NCBI RefSeq assembly: GCF_900104635.1
Contig: NZ_FNWC01000006.1
Span: 310,001 to 374,000, forward strand
Origin: Coprococcus phoceensis
GTDB lineage: Bacteria; Bacillota; Clostridia; Lachnospirales; Lachnospiraceae
Reading direction: 5' to 3'
Length of the DNA stretch: 64,000 nucleotides
The notes beneath the pieces are model-generated. The model was not told where the DNA came from. It did not search any database and was given only the letters and a program-made list of their open reading frames with translations. The translations under genes were made by a program, and so were the position numbers. This document shows, piece after piece, positions 7,436-17,231 of the stretch; the stretch's first letter is position 1, and each line of letters opens with the position of its first letter.

Positions 7436-8517
7436 AGTTTTTGTCAGTGTTGATCAAACCAGCATCTTCACTTTGTAATCTGAGATGTCGTTATTGTTTT
7501 TATGAAGATGTGAGCAGGCAGAGGGAGCAGATGTCTTATGGAGTGATGACGAAAGGGGTGATGAAGCATTTAATTGACAGAATATTTGAAGCGGTGGATG
7601 AGGATGGGACAGTAGTGTTCGCTTTTCAAGGAGGGGAGCCAACGCTAGCAGGGCTTTCGTATTATCGAGAGTTTGTCGTATATGTCGATAGTAAGAAAAA
7701 GAACAGGACAATCTGTTACGTTCTTCAGACAAACGGAACATTACTAGATGACGAGTGGGGAGTTTTCTTTCGGGAAAATCAATTTTTAGTTGGAGTTTCT
7801 CTTGATGGATATGAGTCTAATACGAATGAATTCAGAATAGATAGTGAAGGTAGCGGAATATACAGGAATATTATGAATGGAATTGATGTTTTGAGACGAT
7901 ATGGGGTAGAATTCAATATTTTAGCAGTGATCACACAGAAATTATCCAAGCATGCAAAGGCGTTTTATTCATTTTTAAAAAATCAAGGTTTTTCCTATGT
8001 GCAATGTATACCGTGTCTTGGAGAATTGCATTGTAAGACAGAGTATCAATTGAGACCGGACGGATATGCAAAATTTTATAAGACACTGTATGATTTATGG
8101 CTAGAAGATTATAGAAAAGGAGAATATAGAAGTATTTCGCTTTTTGATAATATTTTGTTAATGCTGACTGACCGTGTGCCAAACCAGTGTGGGATGTTGG
8201 GGAGTTGTAATATGCAGTTTGTTGTAGAGGCAGATGGAAGCGTGTATCCGTGTGATTTTTATGTTTTGGATGAATACTGTTGCGGCAATGTTGTGGAGCA
8301 CAGTGTAGAAGAAATAGGAAATTCCGATGGATGGAAACGGTTTTGGGAGAAAAAAAATAAGACAGAAAGAAGTTGCGAAGACTGTCCGTTCTGGAAAATA
8401 TGCCGAGGTGGGTGTAAACGCCAACAGGGGAGTTATTTGTGGGAAGATGGGTGTGCCTATCGAGAATTTTTGGAGTATGCATATCCGACATTGCAGATTA
8501 TTGCACGAGAAATATAA
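7432..8517 (+). CDS. Anaerobic sulfatase-maturating radical SAM enzyme (SPASM)
   Basis: 361 residues. The radical-SAM cluster motif CX3CX2C is CNLRCRYC (C15, C19, C22). GGEPTL follows. The C-terminal SPASM region holds the remaining Cys ligands (QCGMLGSC, YPCDFYVLD, CEDCPFWKICRGGC). The Asp in CDFYVLD matches the catalytic Asp described for anSME of Clostridium perfringens. Such enzymes oxidise a Cys or Ser of sulfatases to formylglycine. A Cys-type sulfatase lies at 19644-21098, a likely client. Start overlaps the lysR stop (ATGA). A terminator follows at once. Confidence 0.9.
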   Translation: MKFLSVLIKPASSLCNLRCRYCFYEDVSRQREQMSYGVMTKGVMKHLIDRIFEAVDEDGTVVFAFQGGEPTLAGLSYYREFVVYVDSKKKNRTICYVLQTNGTLLDDEWGVFFRENQFLVGVSLDGYESNTNEFRIDSEGSGIYRNIMNGIDVLRRYGVEFNILAVITQKLSKHAKAFYSFLKNQGFSYVQCIPCLGELHCKTEYQLRPDGYAKFYKTLYDLWLEDYRKGEYRSISLFDNILLMLTDRVPNQCGMLGSCNMQFVVEADGSVYPCDFYVLDEYCCGNVVEHSVEEIGNSDGWKRFWEKKNKTERSCEDCPFWKICRGGCKRQQGSYLWEDGCAYREFLEYAYPTLQIIAREI

Positions 8518-8546
8518 AAAAACGGGTTTTGCCCGTTTTTTATATT
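8517..8546. terminator. Bidirectional terminator between convergent genes
   Basis: AAAACGGG / CCCGTTTT hairpin with a four-base loop and T runs on both strands; it ends the maturase gene and also reaches the 3' end of the minus-strand araC gene. Confidence 0.75.
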
Positions 8547-9463
8547 TTTTCCTCAAAAGCCCCTTCTGCCATAGCTTTGATAGAGGAAGCATATTCGGAA
8601 GGAGTCATATCTGTAATTTTTTTGAATTGTCTTGAAAAATAATGTATAGATGCATACCCCAGCTGTTCGGAAATTTGCGTAAAATTCATATGCCCCGTTC
8701 GAATCATCTCCTTTGCGGACTCAATCTTCATGTTGGAGAAATATTCGATAATACCCAAACCGGTCTTTTGCTGGAATAATTTTTGAAGCTGTGAGCGTCC
8801 AATCATATTATCCTTGCAAATCTGCTCAATCGTAATCCGCGAATTCAAGTGTGTCTCCATATAATGAATAATTCGGTTCAACACTTCCGTATCACTTTTC
8901 ATCTTAGTTACTTTTAAAGCTGGAACTGTGCTGTTAGAGTGCACTGCAGATGTCTGGTTGTATCTTCTCATTAAGTGAATCAGGAAATATTCTAAATGGA
9001 TCTTAATCAGTTGCTCGGCATCCGGTGTGGCAGAAGCTGAGCGAATCATCTCAGTCTGATAAGGATCGTCAAGCCGTCCTTTGAACACTGTTTTTGCTTC
9101 GGCGATAATGTCAGCTAAAATAGTTCTTTCTAATTCGTCGATTTTTAAAACCTTTTCTTTGAAAAAGGACATTGCCGGATTCGTGCAGCGAAAAGAAATC
9201 ACAACCAGATTCGGCGCGGATGTACCTGTTGCATCTACGGTGTGAAATTCGTTTGGCTTATGAAAGGCAACCTGCCCTTTTTTTAAGATGATATCTGAAT
9301 CACCCATCCGAATCTTTACGTCACCTTTGTCTACACATATAAATTCCCAAAAATCATGTGACTCTCCTGGAAAAGAAAAGTCACTCATATATTCAAAATA
9401 GTGTATCGTAAAAATCTTATCGACAGTAATGCAGTCTTTTAAATCAATACTTTTATAATTCAT
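8540..9463 (-). CDS. AraC family transcriptional regulator (upstream of GLNBP)
   Basis: 307 residues. An N-terminal cupin-like sensor (about 1-150, with HKPNEFHTV) and a C-terminal double HTH (IEQICKDNMIGRSQLQKLF, then QISEQLGYASIHYFSRQFKK, ending MTPSEYAS). Divergent from the galacto-N-biose phosphorylase gene across about 260 bases that must hold both promoters. This suggests it activates that gene in response to a mucin or milk sugar. The effector is inferred, not seen. Confidence 0.9.
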   Translation of the reverse strand: MNYKSIDLKDCITVDKIFTIHYFEYMSDFSFPGESHDFWEFICVDKGDVKIRMGDSDIILKKGQVAFHKPNEFHTVDATGTSAPNLVVISFRCTNPAMSFFKEKVLKIDELERTILADIIAEAKTVFKGRLDDPYQTEMIRSASATPDAEQLIKIHLEYFLIHLMRRYNQTSAVHSNSTVPALKVTKMKSDTEVLNRIIHYMETHLNSRITIEQICKDNMIGRSQLQKLFQQKTGLGIIEYFSNMKIESAKEMIRTGHMNFTQISEQLGYASIHYFSRQFKKITDMTPSEYASSIKAMAEGAFEEKI

Positions 9464-9723
9464 GTCTTATTCCACCTTGTCTCTCATCAAGTCTAGTATC
9501 TGATATGACAAGTATAATCGGATTTTTTGGAAAAATCAACTTATGATATGTGAGATTTCTGTAAAAATAGAGCATGTTTTACAAAAAATGACAGGTGAAT
9601 TATTAAAAATTTGCTATAAAAACAATATTAATAAAAAAACCAGCAACAATTGAGTAGATTTATAGAAAAAACTAAATTATACTGTCTGTATAAATTGAGG
9701 TGTACGAAGAAAGGAGTTTCGTT

Positions 9724-11886
9724 ATGAGCGAAAAGTTAAGAGGAAGAGTTACAATTCCTACAGATGTGGACGTAGTTCCTGAGACATTGGAACTGGTAAA
9801 ACGTTGGGGAGCAGATGCGATCCGTGACTGTGATGGAACAGACTATCCGGCAGAATTAAGAGATGTGGATGCGAAAGTGTATTCTACATATTACACAACA
9901 AGAAAAGATAATGCATGGGCAAAGGCGAATCCAGATGAGATTCAGCAGATGTACATTATGACATCTTTCCATACAGCTGTGGAAGCTGAGTTATCTATCC
10001 ACTTGATGGATCACTTATATCCAGATATGTTGAAAGTAAATTCTTACGATGATATCAGAAGATGGTGGGAAGTCATTGACCGTACAACAGGTGAAGTTGT
10101 TCCGGTAGAAGAGTGGGATTACAGTGAGGAGACAGGAGATGTCACAATTCACAACGCAAAGAAATTCCATGATTATACAGTAAGTTTTCTTGCATACATT
10201 ATGTGGGATCCGGTACATATGTACAATGCAGTAATCAATGACTGGCAAGGTGTGGAAAAACAGATCACATTCGACGTTCGTCAGCCAAAGACAAAAGAAT
10301 TTACAATGAAGCGTCTTCGCAAATACATCGAAGACAATCCGCATATTGATGTTATTCGTTATACAACATTTTTCCATCAGTTCACATTGATTTTCGATGA
10401 ACTTGCAAGAGAAAAATATGTAGACTGGTACGGATATTCAGCATCAGTAAGTCCATATATTTTGGAACAGTTTGAACAGGAAGTTGGATATAAATTCAGA
10501 CCTGAATACATTATCGATCAAGGTTACATGAACAACCAGTATCGTATTCCATCAAAAGAGTTCAAAGACTTCCAAGCATTCCAAAGAAGAGAAGTTGCAA
10601 AACTTGCAAAAGAGATGGTAGACATCACACATGAGATGGGTAAAGAAGCAATGATGTTCCTTGGCGATCACTGGATCGGTATGGAACCATTCATGGATGA
10701 ATTCAAATCCGTTGGTTTGGATGCTGTAGTAGGAAGTGTTGGTAATGGTTCTACACTTCGTCTGATCAGTGATATTCCAAACGTAAAATATACAGAAGGA
10801 CGTTTCCTTCCATACTTCTTCCCGGATACATTCCACGAAGGCGGAGATCCGGTAAAAGAAGCAAAAGTAAACTGGGTAACAGCAAGACGTGCGATTCTTA
10901 GAAAACCAATCGACAGAATCGGATATGGCGGATATTTGAAACTTGCTTTAGACTTCCCTGAGTTTATTGACTATGTGGAAAGTGTGTGTGATGAATTCCG
11001 TACATTATACGAAAACATTAAAGGAACAACTCCATACTGCGTGAAGACAGTTGCAGTGTTGAACAGCTGGGGCAAGATGAGAGCATGGGGCAATCACATG
11101 GTTCACCACGCTTTATATCAAAAACAGAACTATTCTTATGCAGGAATCGTAGAGGCGCTTTCCGGAGCACCATTTGATGTACGTTTCATCAGCTTTGATG
11201 ATATCAAAAATGATCCGAAGGTGTTAAATGATATTGACGTTATCATCAACGTAGGTGGCGCATACACAGCACACAGCGGTGGTTCTGCATGGGCAGACGA
11301 GACAATCGTAACAGCAGTGAAAGAATTTATCTACAACGGTGGTGGATTTATCGGTGTTGGTGAGCCGACAGCTTACCAGTGGGAAGGACGTTACTTCCAG
11401 CTTGCAAATGCACTTGGTGTAGAAAAAGAAAACGGATTTAACTTAAATACAGATAAATATAACTGGGAAGAACATGATCACTTTATCAAAGAAGACTGCA
11501 CAAAAGACATTGATTTCGGAGAAGGACAGAAGAATATCTTCGCATTGGACGGAACAACAATCTTAAGACAGATTGATAAAGAAGTTCAGATGGCAGTAAA
11601 TGATTTTGGTAACGGACGTTGTGTATATATCAGCGGTCTTCCATACAGCTTTGAGAACAGCCGTCTGTTGTATCGTTCTATTCTTTGGTCAGCACATGAT
11701 GAGGACAATCTTCACAAATGGTTCAGCACAAACTTCAATGTGGAAGTACATGCTTATGTGAAAAATGGAAAATATTGTGTTGTAAACAACACATATGAAC
11801 CACAGAGCACAACAGTATATAAAGGTGACGGAACAAGCTTTGATTTAGATTTAGATGCAAATGAAATCATTTGGTACGAAATTTAA
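9724..11886 (+). CDS. gnpA: 1,3-beta-galactosyl-N-acetylhexosamine phosphorylase (GH112)
   Basis: 720 residues from the ATG at 9724, which has AAAGGAG 8 bases upstream; a GTG at 9700 is in frame but has no such site. The protein splits galacto-N-biose or lacto-N-biose with phosphate into galactose 1-phosphate and GalNAc or GlcNAc, in the cytosol. The stretch LGDHWIGMEPFMDEF (Asp about 315) matches the catalytic-acid region of the Bifidobacterium longum enzyme, and VGSVGNGSTLRL and FFPDTFHEGGDP are family signatures. The C-terminal third resembles the glutamine-amidotransferase-like and beta domains. Its partner transporter, kinase, nucleotidyltransferase and galE lie 9-17 kb downstream. Confidence 0.96.
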   Translation: MSEKLRGRVTIPTDVDVVPETLELVKRWGADAIRDCDGTDYPAELRDVDAKVYSTYYTTRKDNAWAKANPDEIQQMYIMTSFHTAVEAELSIHLMDHLYPDMLKVNSYDDIRRWWEVIDRTTGEVVPVEEWDYSEETGDVTIHNAKKFHDYTVSFLAYIMWDPVHMYNAVINDWQGVEKQITFDVRQPKTKEFTMKRLRKYIEDNPHIDVIRYTTFFHQFTLIFDELAREKYVDWYGYSASVSPYILEQFEQEVGYKFRPEYIIDQGYMNNQYRIPSKEFKDFQAFQRREVAKLAKEMVDITHEMGKEAMMFLGDHWIGMEPFMDEFKSVGLDAVVGSVGNGSTLRLISDIPNVKYTEGRFLPYFFPDTFHEGGDPVKEAKVNWVTARRAILRKPIDRIGYGGYLKLALDFPEFIDYVESVCDEFRTLYENIKGTTPYCVKTVAVLNSWGKMRAWGNHMVHHALYQKQNYSYAGIVEALSGAPFDVRFISFDDIKNDPKVLNDIDVIINVGGAYTAHSGGSAWADETIVTAVKEFIYNGGGFIGVGEPTAYQWEGRYFQLANALGVEKENGFNLNTDKYNWEEHDHFIKEDCTKDIDFGEGQKNIFALDGTTILRQIDKEVQMAVNDFGNGRCVYISGLPYSFENSRLLYRSILWSAHDEDNLHKWFSTNFNVEVHAYVKNGKYCVVNNTYEPQSTTVYKGDGTSFDLDLDANEIIWYEI

Positions 11887-11899
11887 TAGTGGTAAATAA

Positions 11900-11950
11900 A
11901 AACGAGGGAGATACAGGCAAATTGATGCTTGTATCTCCCTTGTTTTTTTG
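11900..11950. terminator. Terminator after the GH112 gene
   Basis: AGGGAGATACA / TGTATCTCCCT inverted repeat with extra pairing near the loop and a T7 run. It also sits just beyond the 3' end of the minus-strand araC pseudogene. Confidence 0.75.
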
Positions 11951-11955
11951 AAGTG

Positions 11956-12842
11956 CTACTTGATAAAACGCTGATATGCGGAAGGAGACATTTTTACTAA
12001 CTGTTTGAATTTTTTGGAAAAATGATGTACAGAGGAAAAGCCAAGAAATTCAGAAATTTCCGTGAAATTCATGGGAGTTTCACGAATTAAAGTTTTTGCT
12101 TTTTCAATTTTCATTTTTTGAAAAAAGGAGATTACACCTTCATTAGAACATTCGCGAAAAACCCTTTGGATTTTAGAAATATTTGTAAAGTTATCCGCGC
12201 TGATCTGTTCTAAAGTCAGCGACTCGCTGATATGCGCTTCTAAGTAATTTACAATCTGCTCAAAGAAGAAGTTGCTGTCGATATTTTGCATAATGAGAGT
12301 TTCTCGTATGAGTTCGGAATAACTATTTTCAAAATTTTCCTCACTTTGTCGGAGGATTTCGATTAATAATAATTCGGCATAATTTTTTAGCATTTGTTTG
12401 GCACCCGAAGGAGCATTGGGATTTTCGATTAATTCGTTGTAATCGAATATTCTCAAATCGTTTTTATAGGCAAATTTAGCTTCTTTTAATATAACTTTTA
12501 AATAGCTTCGGATAATTCCGTTGACAGGAAAAATCTTATTTGTTATTTGATTAAGCAATTTGGAATTACATTCGAACACGACAATGTAAATGTTAGCAGC
12601 TTTTCCAATAATTTTCATTTCGTTATCTGCATTGGGGGGAGTAAAATTCCGTTCCCTTGTTCCATTTCGGTCAAAGTATTCTGTAAGTGAATAAAGGCAG
12701 TTCCTTTATCAATATATGTAAGAGAAAAACCGAAATAAGGAATGGAAGGTTTTTGGTATCCGGAAGATAATTCTAAATAGTGAATCCTGTAGAATCCTTG
12801 TATTTCTAAAAAAGTATCTAAATGATCTAACATAATGCACAC
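11956..12842 (-). pseudogene. AraC family regulator, frameshifted
   Basis: Two adjoining minus-strand frames (12615-12842, 75 residues; 11956-12618, 220 residues) make up one AraC regulator of about 295 residues. The first ends soon after GNGILLPP. One extra C in the six-C run (G6 on the plus strand, 12634-12639) would give LLPPNADNEMKIIGKA and join the frames, matching the layout of the intact AraC at 8540. The C-terminal part keeps the double HTH (LEQISADNFTNISKIQRVF; EISEFLGFSSVHHFSKKFK). It could be a true knock-out, a slippage switch or a base-calling error. It once probably controlled the GH101 gene on its other side. Confidence 0.8.
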
Positions 12843-12897
12843 CTCAAAACTGTGGAATCTTTATACCTGTACCTGTAATTATACAATAAATTAAGAA

Positions 12898-13901
12898 CTA
12901 TAAATGAGCAAGTTCGTGATTTTGCATAAAAGAAAGACACCTTGAATTCGATAGTGTTGTATAATGAAAGTGCCAAAACAAACATTTGCAACATTTACGA
13001 AAGAAGGTGTCTCTCGCAAATACTATACATCATTCCTCATTCATATACAACCAGTTTAAAAAATTAAACTTATGCAAATTTTATTCGAACCGAGTAGTAA
13101 ACCATCTTATGAGTATCCTAATCAGTATTTTCATTTCAGGATATCATGGAAAAACCACGGACCTTGCTAAAAACAGTTCCTGTCACAGAACTACGATTGT
13201 CCATTTCCTCAATTCCGGAAAATGGGATGATTCATTACTTTCAGATACGTTAAAATGCTCTGTCATTGAGATTATTTATTCGGAAGCAGCACGCACCGGA
13301 AAGCCTGTTTTCTGTATTGTGGACGATACGATCGCTTCAAAGACAAAGCCTTCGTCACGGGCTTTACATCCGATTGAAGATGCGTATTTTCACCAATCCC
13401 ATTTAAAGGGAAAACAGGATTACGGGCATCAGGCAGTTGCTGTTATGCTTTCCTGCAATGGCATTGTTCTGAACTATGCTTTTGTAATGTACAATAAGTC
13501 AATTTCCAAGATTGACATTGTACAAAGCATTGCAAAGGAGCTGCCTGTTCCACCGGTAATGTCCTATTTTCTTTGTGACTGCTGGTATGTTTCTGAAAAG
13601 ATAATCAATACCTTTGCACAGAGAGGGTTCCATACCATCGGTGCTTTGAAAACAAACCGTTTGCTGTATCCATCGGGAATCAAAAGGTACTGGCTGCTTA
13701 TGTCACTGGCACATTTCATGTGTGCAGTAGGTACTGGTAGATTCTGCTCGTTTGAAATTGGATATCACGAAATCTGTGATACCATTCAGCTGGAAAAGTA
13801 TCGTTATCTTTTTCAATGCGCAAAGGAAAGTAATGATTTTGATTTATTTATGAAATTCGCAGTGTAGTTTTGTGCAATTTTTCAAATTTGCTCATTTATA
13901 G
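12898..13901 (+). mobile_element. Insertion sequence, internally deleted DDE type
   Basis: Ends are a perfect 14-base inverted repeat: CTATAAATGAGCAA at 12898-12911 and its complement at 13888-13901. A looser match continues inward on both sides (TTTTGCA against TTTTTGCAC). It carries one transposase frame. No clear target duplication is visible (left flank AAGAA, right flank ATATA). GH101 coding sequence begins directly after the right end, while the left flank is the araC upstream region, so host DNA was lost at the left end. Confidence 0.85.
12986..13867 (+). pseudogene. Transposase of the first IS, missing its third catalytic region
   Basis: 293 residues. The first DDE aspartate is in CIVDDTIASK and the second in CDCWYVSEK, as in IS701/IS4-type transposases of about 400 residues. 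The protein runs from LYPSGIKR straight into YWLLMSLAHFM, a segment that normally lies about 100 residues later. The block with the catalytic Glu (the RWxIE region) is gone. The frame is kept, so an in-frame internal deletion is inferred. It is unlikely to be active. The family is assigned from memory of conserved motifs. Confidence 0.75.
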
Positions 13902-15549
13902 ATATATGAATGAAAATGGAGCAAGTGTTGGAACGGAAGCGTTGGGTGATTTTAATCAGTTAATTAATTTTGTTCATTGGAATACGGATATGTATTATTC
14001 TACTGGCGGCGGACAAAGTGAAGTTCTGAAATTTGTGACACATGGAGTTGGAGACTTGGCTGCACCGGATCGCGCTTTGTTGGGAGCTTTGATGCCGGGG
14101 GTTGCAGACTGGCGAAATGTAAATGATTTCAATGAAGGAGAGAGAGTATTTTATAGAAATAATCTTCCTACAAAATACTTACAGCATTTTGATTTATTAA
14201 AATGGGATGTAAATAAAGAAGCAATGTTCTCGGATAATGTGAAAACAAAGGTAGAGGGAGACTACACTTTGGTTTATAAAGATGAGAAGTTGTTGGCAAA
14301 AATCAATACAAGCAATTTAAAAGCATACCATGAACAGTCCGGAAATCCGGTTGCACCAAAGAGTGCAGAAATTTTTATTCCGTGGAGTCCGGAAGTGGAA
14401 GATAAAATTTATTGCTATAATGATGTAAATGGAACAAGTACATGGAGCGTTCCAAATAGTTGGGAAGATGTAACAACAGCACAGTTATATCAGCTTACAG
14501 AAAACGGAAGAAGTTATGTAGGTGAAGTGGCAGTACAAAATGGACAGGTAACATTGCAGCTAGATTTGTCGATACCTTATATTTTGGTAAAAGAGAAAGC
14601 AGCACAGGCACATCGCTATAATGCGGATGGCTCTGTAATGAAAAAAGACGGAGCAACTGTAATGCTTCCTACATCGGAAGAACATCCTTGGGGATATGGA
14701 AGTGCAATTGAAAACTTTGGTTTCTCAGGAAAAACATTTGATGGTTGGGAAAAGACTGTAACAGAAGGAACAAAAGAGCAAATTACAATTGACACAACTA
14801 TTACAGGCACAAAAGGAAATGCTCGTGTAATGTTTGCAGAACAAGTAGCAGGCTCGATTTCGCAAAACGTGACAGTGGAATCGGGAAAAACATATTCATT
14901 CTCGGCATGGACAATGGCAGAGGGAATACGTTCTCCGAAATTAACTGTGAAAGCAGGAAAAGAAGTTGAGGAAGCAAGTGTTGAGACAACAGCAGGAATT
15001 CCGATTAAGGTGAGACCGTCTAAATATAATGGGAAAAACTATCAGAGAGTTAAAGTTGATATTACTATTCCGGAAGGTGTAAAAGAAGCAACAATTAGTT
15101 TTTCGGCAGAAGCAGGAGAACAGCCGGTATATGTAGATGATTTCCGCTGCTGGGAATGGCTTACAGCGCCAAAAGCAGAAGAAGAGGAATATTATTACTT
15201 CGAAGATTTTGAAAATGTGGATGAAAACTGGGGACCATTTATTTCTCAGGTGGGAGGACAGCCATGGACTCATTTAGCTTACAAGAATCCGGAAGGCGGT
15301 CAAATGAAATATTATACATTGGATAATGTAGATGGAACAGAGGATGAGGACAATCTCGTTTCACTGAAAGGTCGCCAGACCGGTACTGGTGTGCTTATGC
15401 GTACACTTCCTAGCACGATTGATTTTAAACAAGGAAATAAATATGTGGTGCAAATGGATCATGCAACTTATCATGAGCAATTAGAAGCAGAAAGCGGAAA
15501 ACATGTAGGATACAATTATCCGTTGGAAAAATCATACTTTAATATTGAT
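13902..15549 (+). pseudogene. Endo-alpha-N-acetylgalactosaminidase (GH101), central fragment
   Basis: The open frame starts inside the IS end and enters GH101-like sequence at ENGASVGTEALGDF. It reads HWNTDMYY, then IPWSPEVEDKIYCYN and TSTWSVPNSW, which match the end of the barrel and following beta domain of GH101 enzymes. These release core-1 O-glycans from mucin. After about residue 230 come carbohydrate-binding-like beta domains. The signal peptide, N-terminal domains and the barrel half with the nucleophile Asp are missing. Translation stops inside the second IS. In the intact gene the reading frame would continue at 17228. No function is expected from this piece. Confidence 0.82.
15542..15549 (+). 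repeat. 8-bp target-site duplication of the second IS
   Basis: ATATTGAT occurs at 15542-15549 and again at 17220-17227, directly flanking the element. Removing the IS and one copy restores a continuous GH101 frame reading FNIDVRHANGEV. Confidence 0.85.
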
Positions 15550-17219
15550 GATGTTGGGGTCAAAAGCCCCTCTATAGTACCTTGAAAAGTTCATATATTT
15601 TGTAGTAAATACAAGCCTAAATGGTTTACTTGCTGTATAATAGAGATATCTTAGCAGGAAAGAAGGTAATCTCTATGTCATTCAAAGAAAACGCTTACCA
15701 GCAAATGTCATTTACAGATAGTTGTTCTGGATTAACTGCCAGAGAACAAAAAGCACTGGAAAAATCCTGGGCAAAAGTCTTTGCCGATGAAATATTTCCT
15801 GCCATTGATGAAAAGCGTTTTTCTGTCTTATACAGTGATAAGGCATCCAGACCGAATACTCCGGTTAACGTGATTGTTGGTGCACTCATTATTAAAGAGC
15901 TTTTTGATTATTCCGATGATGAGATGGTTGAAAATCTTATGTTGGATTTTCGGATTCAGTACGCACTGCACACAACAAGTTTTGAAGAACAGCCTTTGAG
16001 TGACAAAACATTGAGCCGTTTCCGTAAACGGTGTTACGATTACGAAACGCTTCACAACAAGGATCTCTACCACGATTGTGTGAAGGAGTTAAGTACTTCT
16101 ATTGCAAAACTGATGGGGATCAGCGGTAAAGTCAGACGTATGGATTCCATGATGATCGAATCCAACATCCGCAAACTTAGCCGGATGGAGCTGATATACA
16201 CCTGTATCGCAAAGCTGGCGATGTACGTGAATAAAATCAATGTCTCTGCTCTGCCTGACGATTGAAAACATTATATTGATCCGAATGACTTTAACAAAGT
16301 GATCTATCATCAGCGAAGTACTGATACAGATGAGCGCATGAAGCAGTTCTTAACGGATGCAGATAAACTTCTTGCCTTGTGTGAGTCTGCTTACAATGAT
16401 TGAACAGAGTATGATCTGTTTGTCAGATGTCTATCGGAACAGACTATTGTTGAAAATGAAAGCCGAAGACTTCGCATGAAAGAAGACGGCGGCATGAAAT
16501 CAACCATGCTACAGAATCCTCCTGACCCTGAAGCAACTTTCAGGAATAAAGCAGGAAAAGAGCATCGAGGATATGCTGCCAATCTTGAAGAATCTGTTGG
16601 AACTAATGGTTCTGTTGTAACAGAGTACCAGTATGAGCAAAACAACCATAGTGACAGTCAATTTATCCAGGAGCACCTTGAGCAAATGGATAAACAGAAA
16701 GAACGGACTGTTATAGCCACGGATGGGGCATATAGTGGGATAGAAAACACACAACTTGCAGCTGATAAAAATGTAGAACTGATTACCACAAGTCTGACAG
16801 GGAAGCCGGCTCCGGATATCCTTGCGGATTTTGAATTCAACGAAGAGGGAACAAAAGTCCTCCGGTGTACTGCGGGTCATGAACCGAAAAGCTGTTCTTA
16901 TATGAACCAAAGCAATCAGTGTGCCGTTTCCTTTCGGCATGAGCAGTGTGTCAGCTGTCCATATCGGGATCAATGCAAGCCGAAGATCTTTAAGCAGGTT
17001 GCAAAAATAGTAACATCCAAAGCAGCACATGAACGCGCGAAAATCCAACGGAACATGAACAGCGAAGAATTCAAAAATTATGCAAGGCTTCGTAATGGGG
17101 TGGAAACTGTTCCATCAAATATACGCAGAAATTACCATTTGGAAAAGATACCTCGTATGAATTTTTCAAGGTGCTATAGAAATAGGAGCAAAGTTCTTTA
17201 TGGTTTTGACCCCAACATC
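15550..17219 (+). mobile_element. IS1182-like insertion sequence inside the GH101 gene
   Basis: 1670 bases with a perfect 16-base terminal inverted repeat (GATGTTGGGGTCAAAA at the left, its complement at the right) and inner pairs such as CTATAG and ACCTTGAAAA on both sides. Bounded by the ATATTGAT duplication. It contains one transposase gene in the same orientation as the host gene. Confidence 0.9.
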
Positions 17220-17231
17220 ATATTGATGTGA
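15675..17231 (+). pseudogene. IS1182 family transposase with two nonsense codons
   Basis: The frame starts at ATG 15675 and shows the IS1182 layout: an N-terminal domain (TPVNVIVGALIIKELFDYSDDEMVEN), a central DDE region (TDGAYSG), a Cys-rich stretch (CVSCPYRDQCKP) and a C-terminal NGVETVPSNIRRNYHL segment. It is broken by two in-frame TGA codons at 16263-16265 and 16401-16403, with otherwise continuous homology across both. Point-mutation decay fits better than recoding, since other genes here end in TGA. The last codons run a few bases past the IS end into GH101. Confidence 0.85.

Noticed and set aside
7931..8592. Minus-strand frames of 144-186 codons across the maturase gene
   Set aside because: Antisense to a gene with full radical-SAM motifs; composition is that of a reversed coding strand.
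12843..12897. Missing 5' part of the GH101 gene to the left of the first IS
   Set aside because: The left flank reads as the upstream region of the minus-strand araC gene, with no GH101 motif in any frame.
15675..17231. TGA recoded as a sense codon in this organism
   Set aside because: Other clear genes here end in TGA at their normal length, for example the SIR2 gene at 59852-59854 and the GT4 gene at 36101 region neighbours, so the two TGA codons are decay of this IS.
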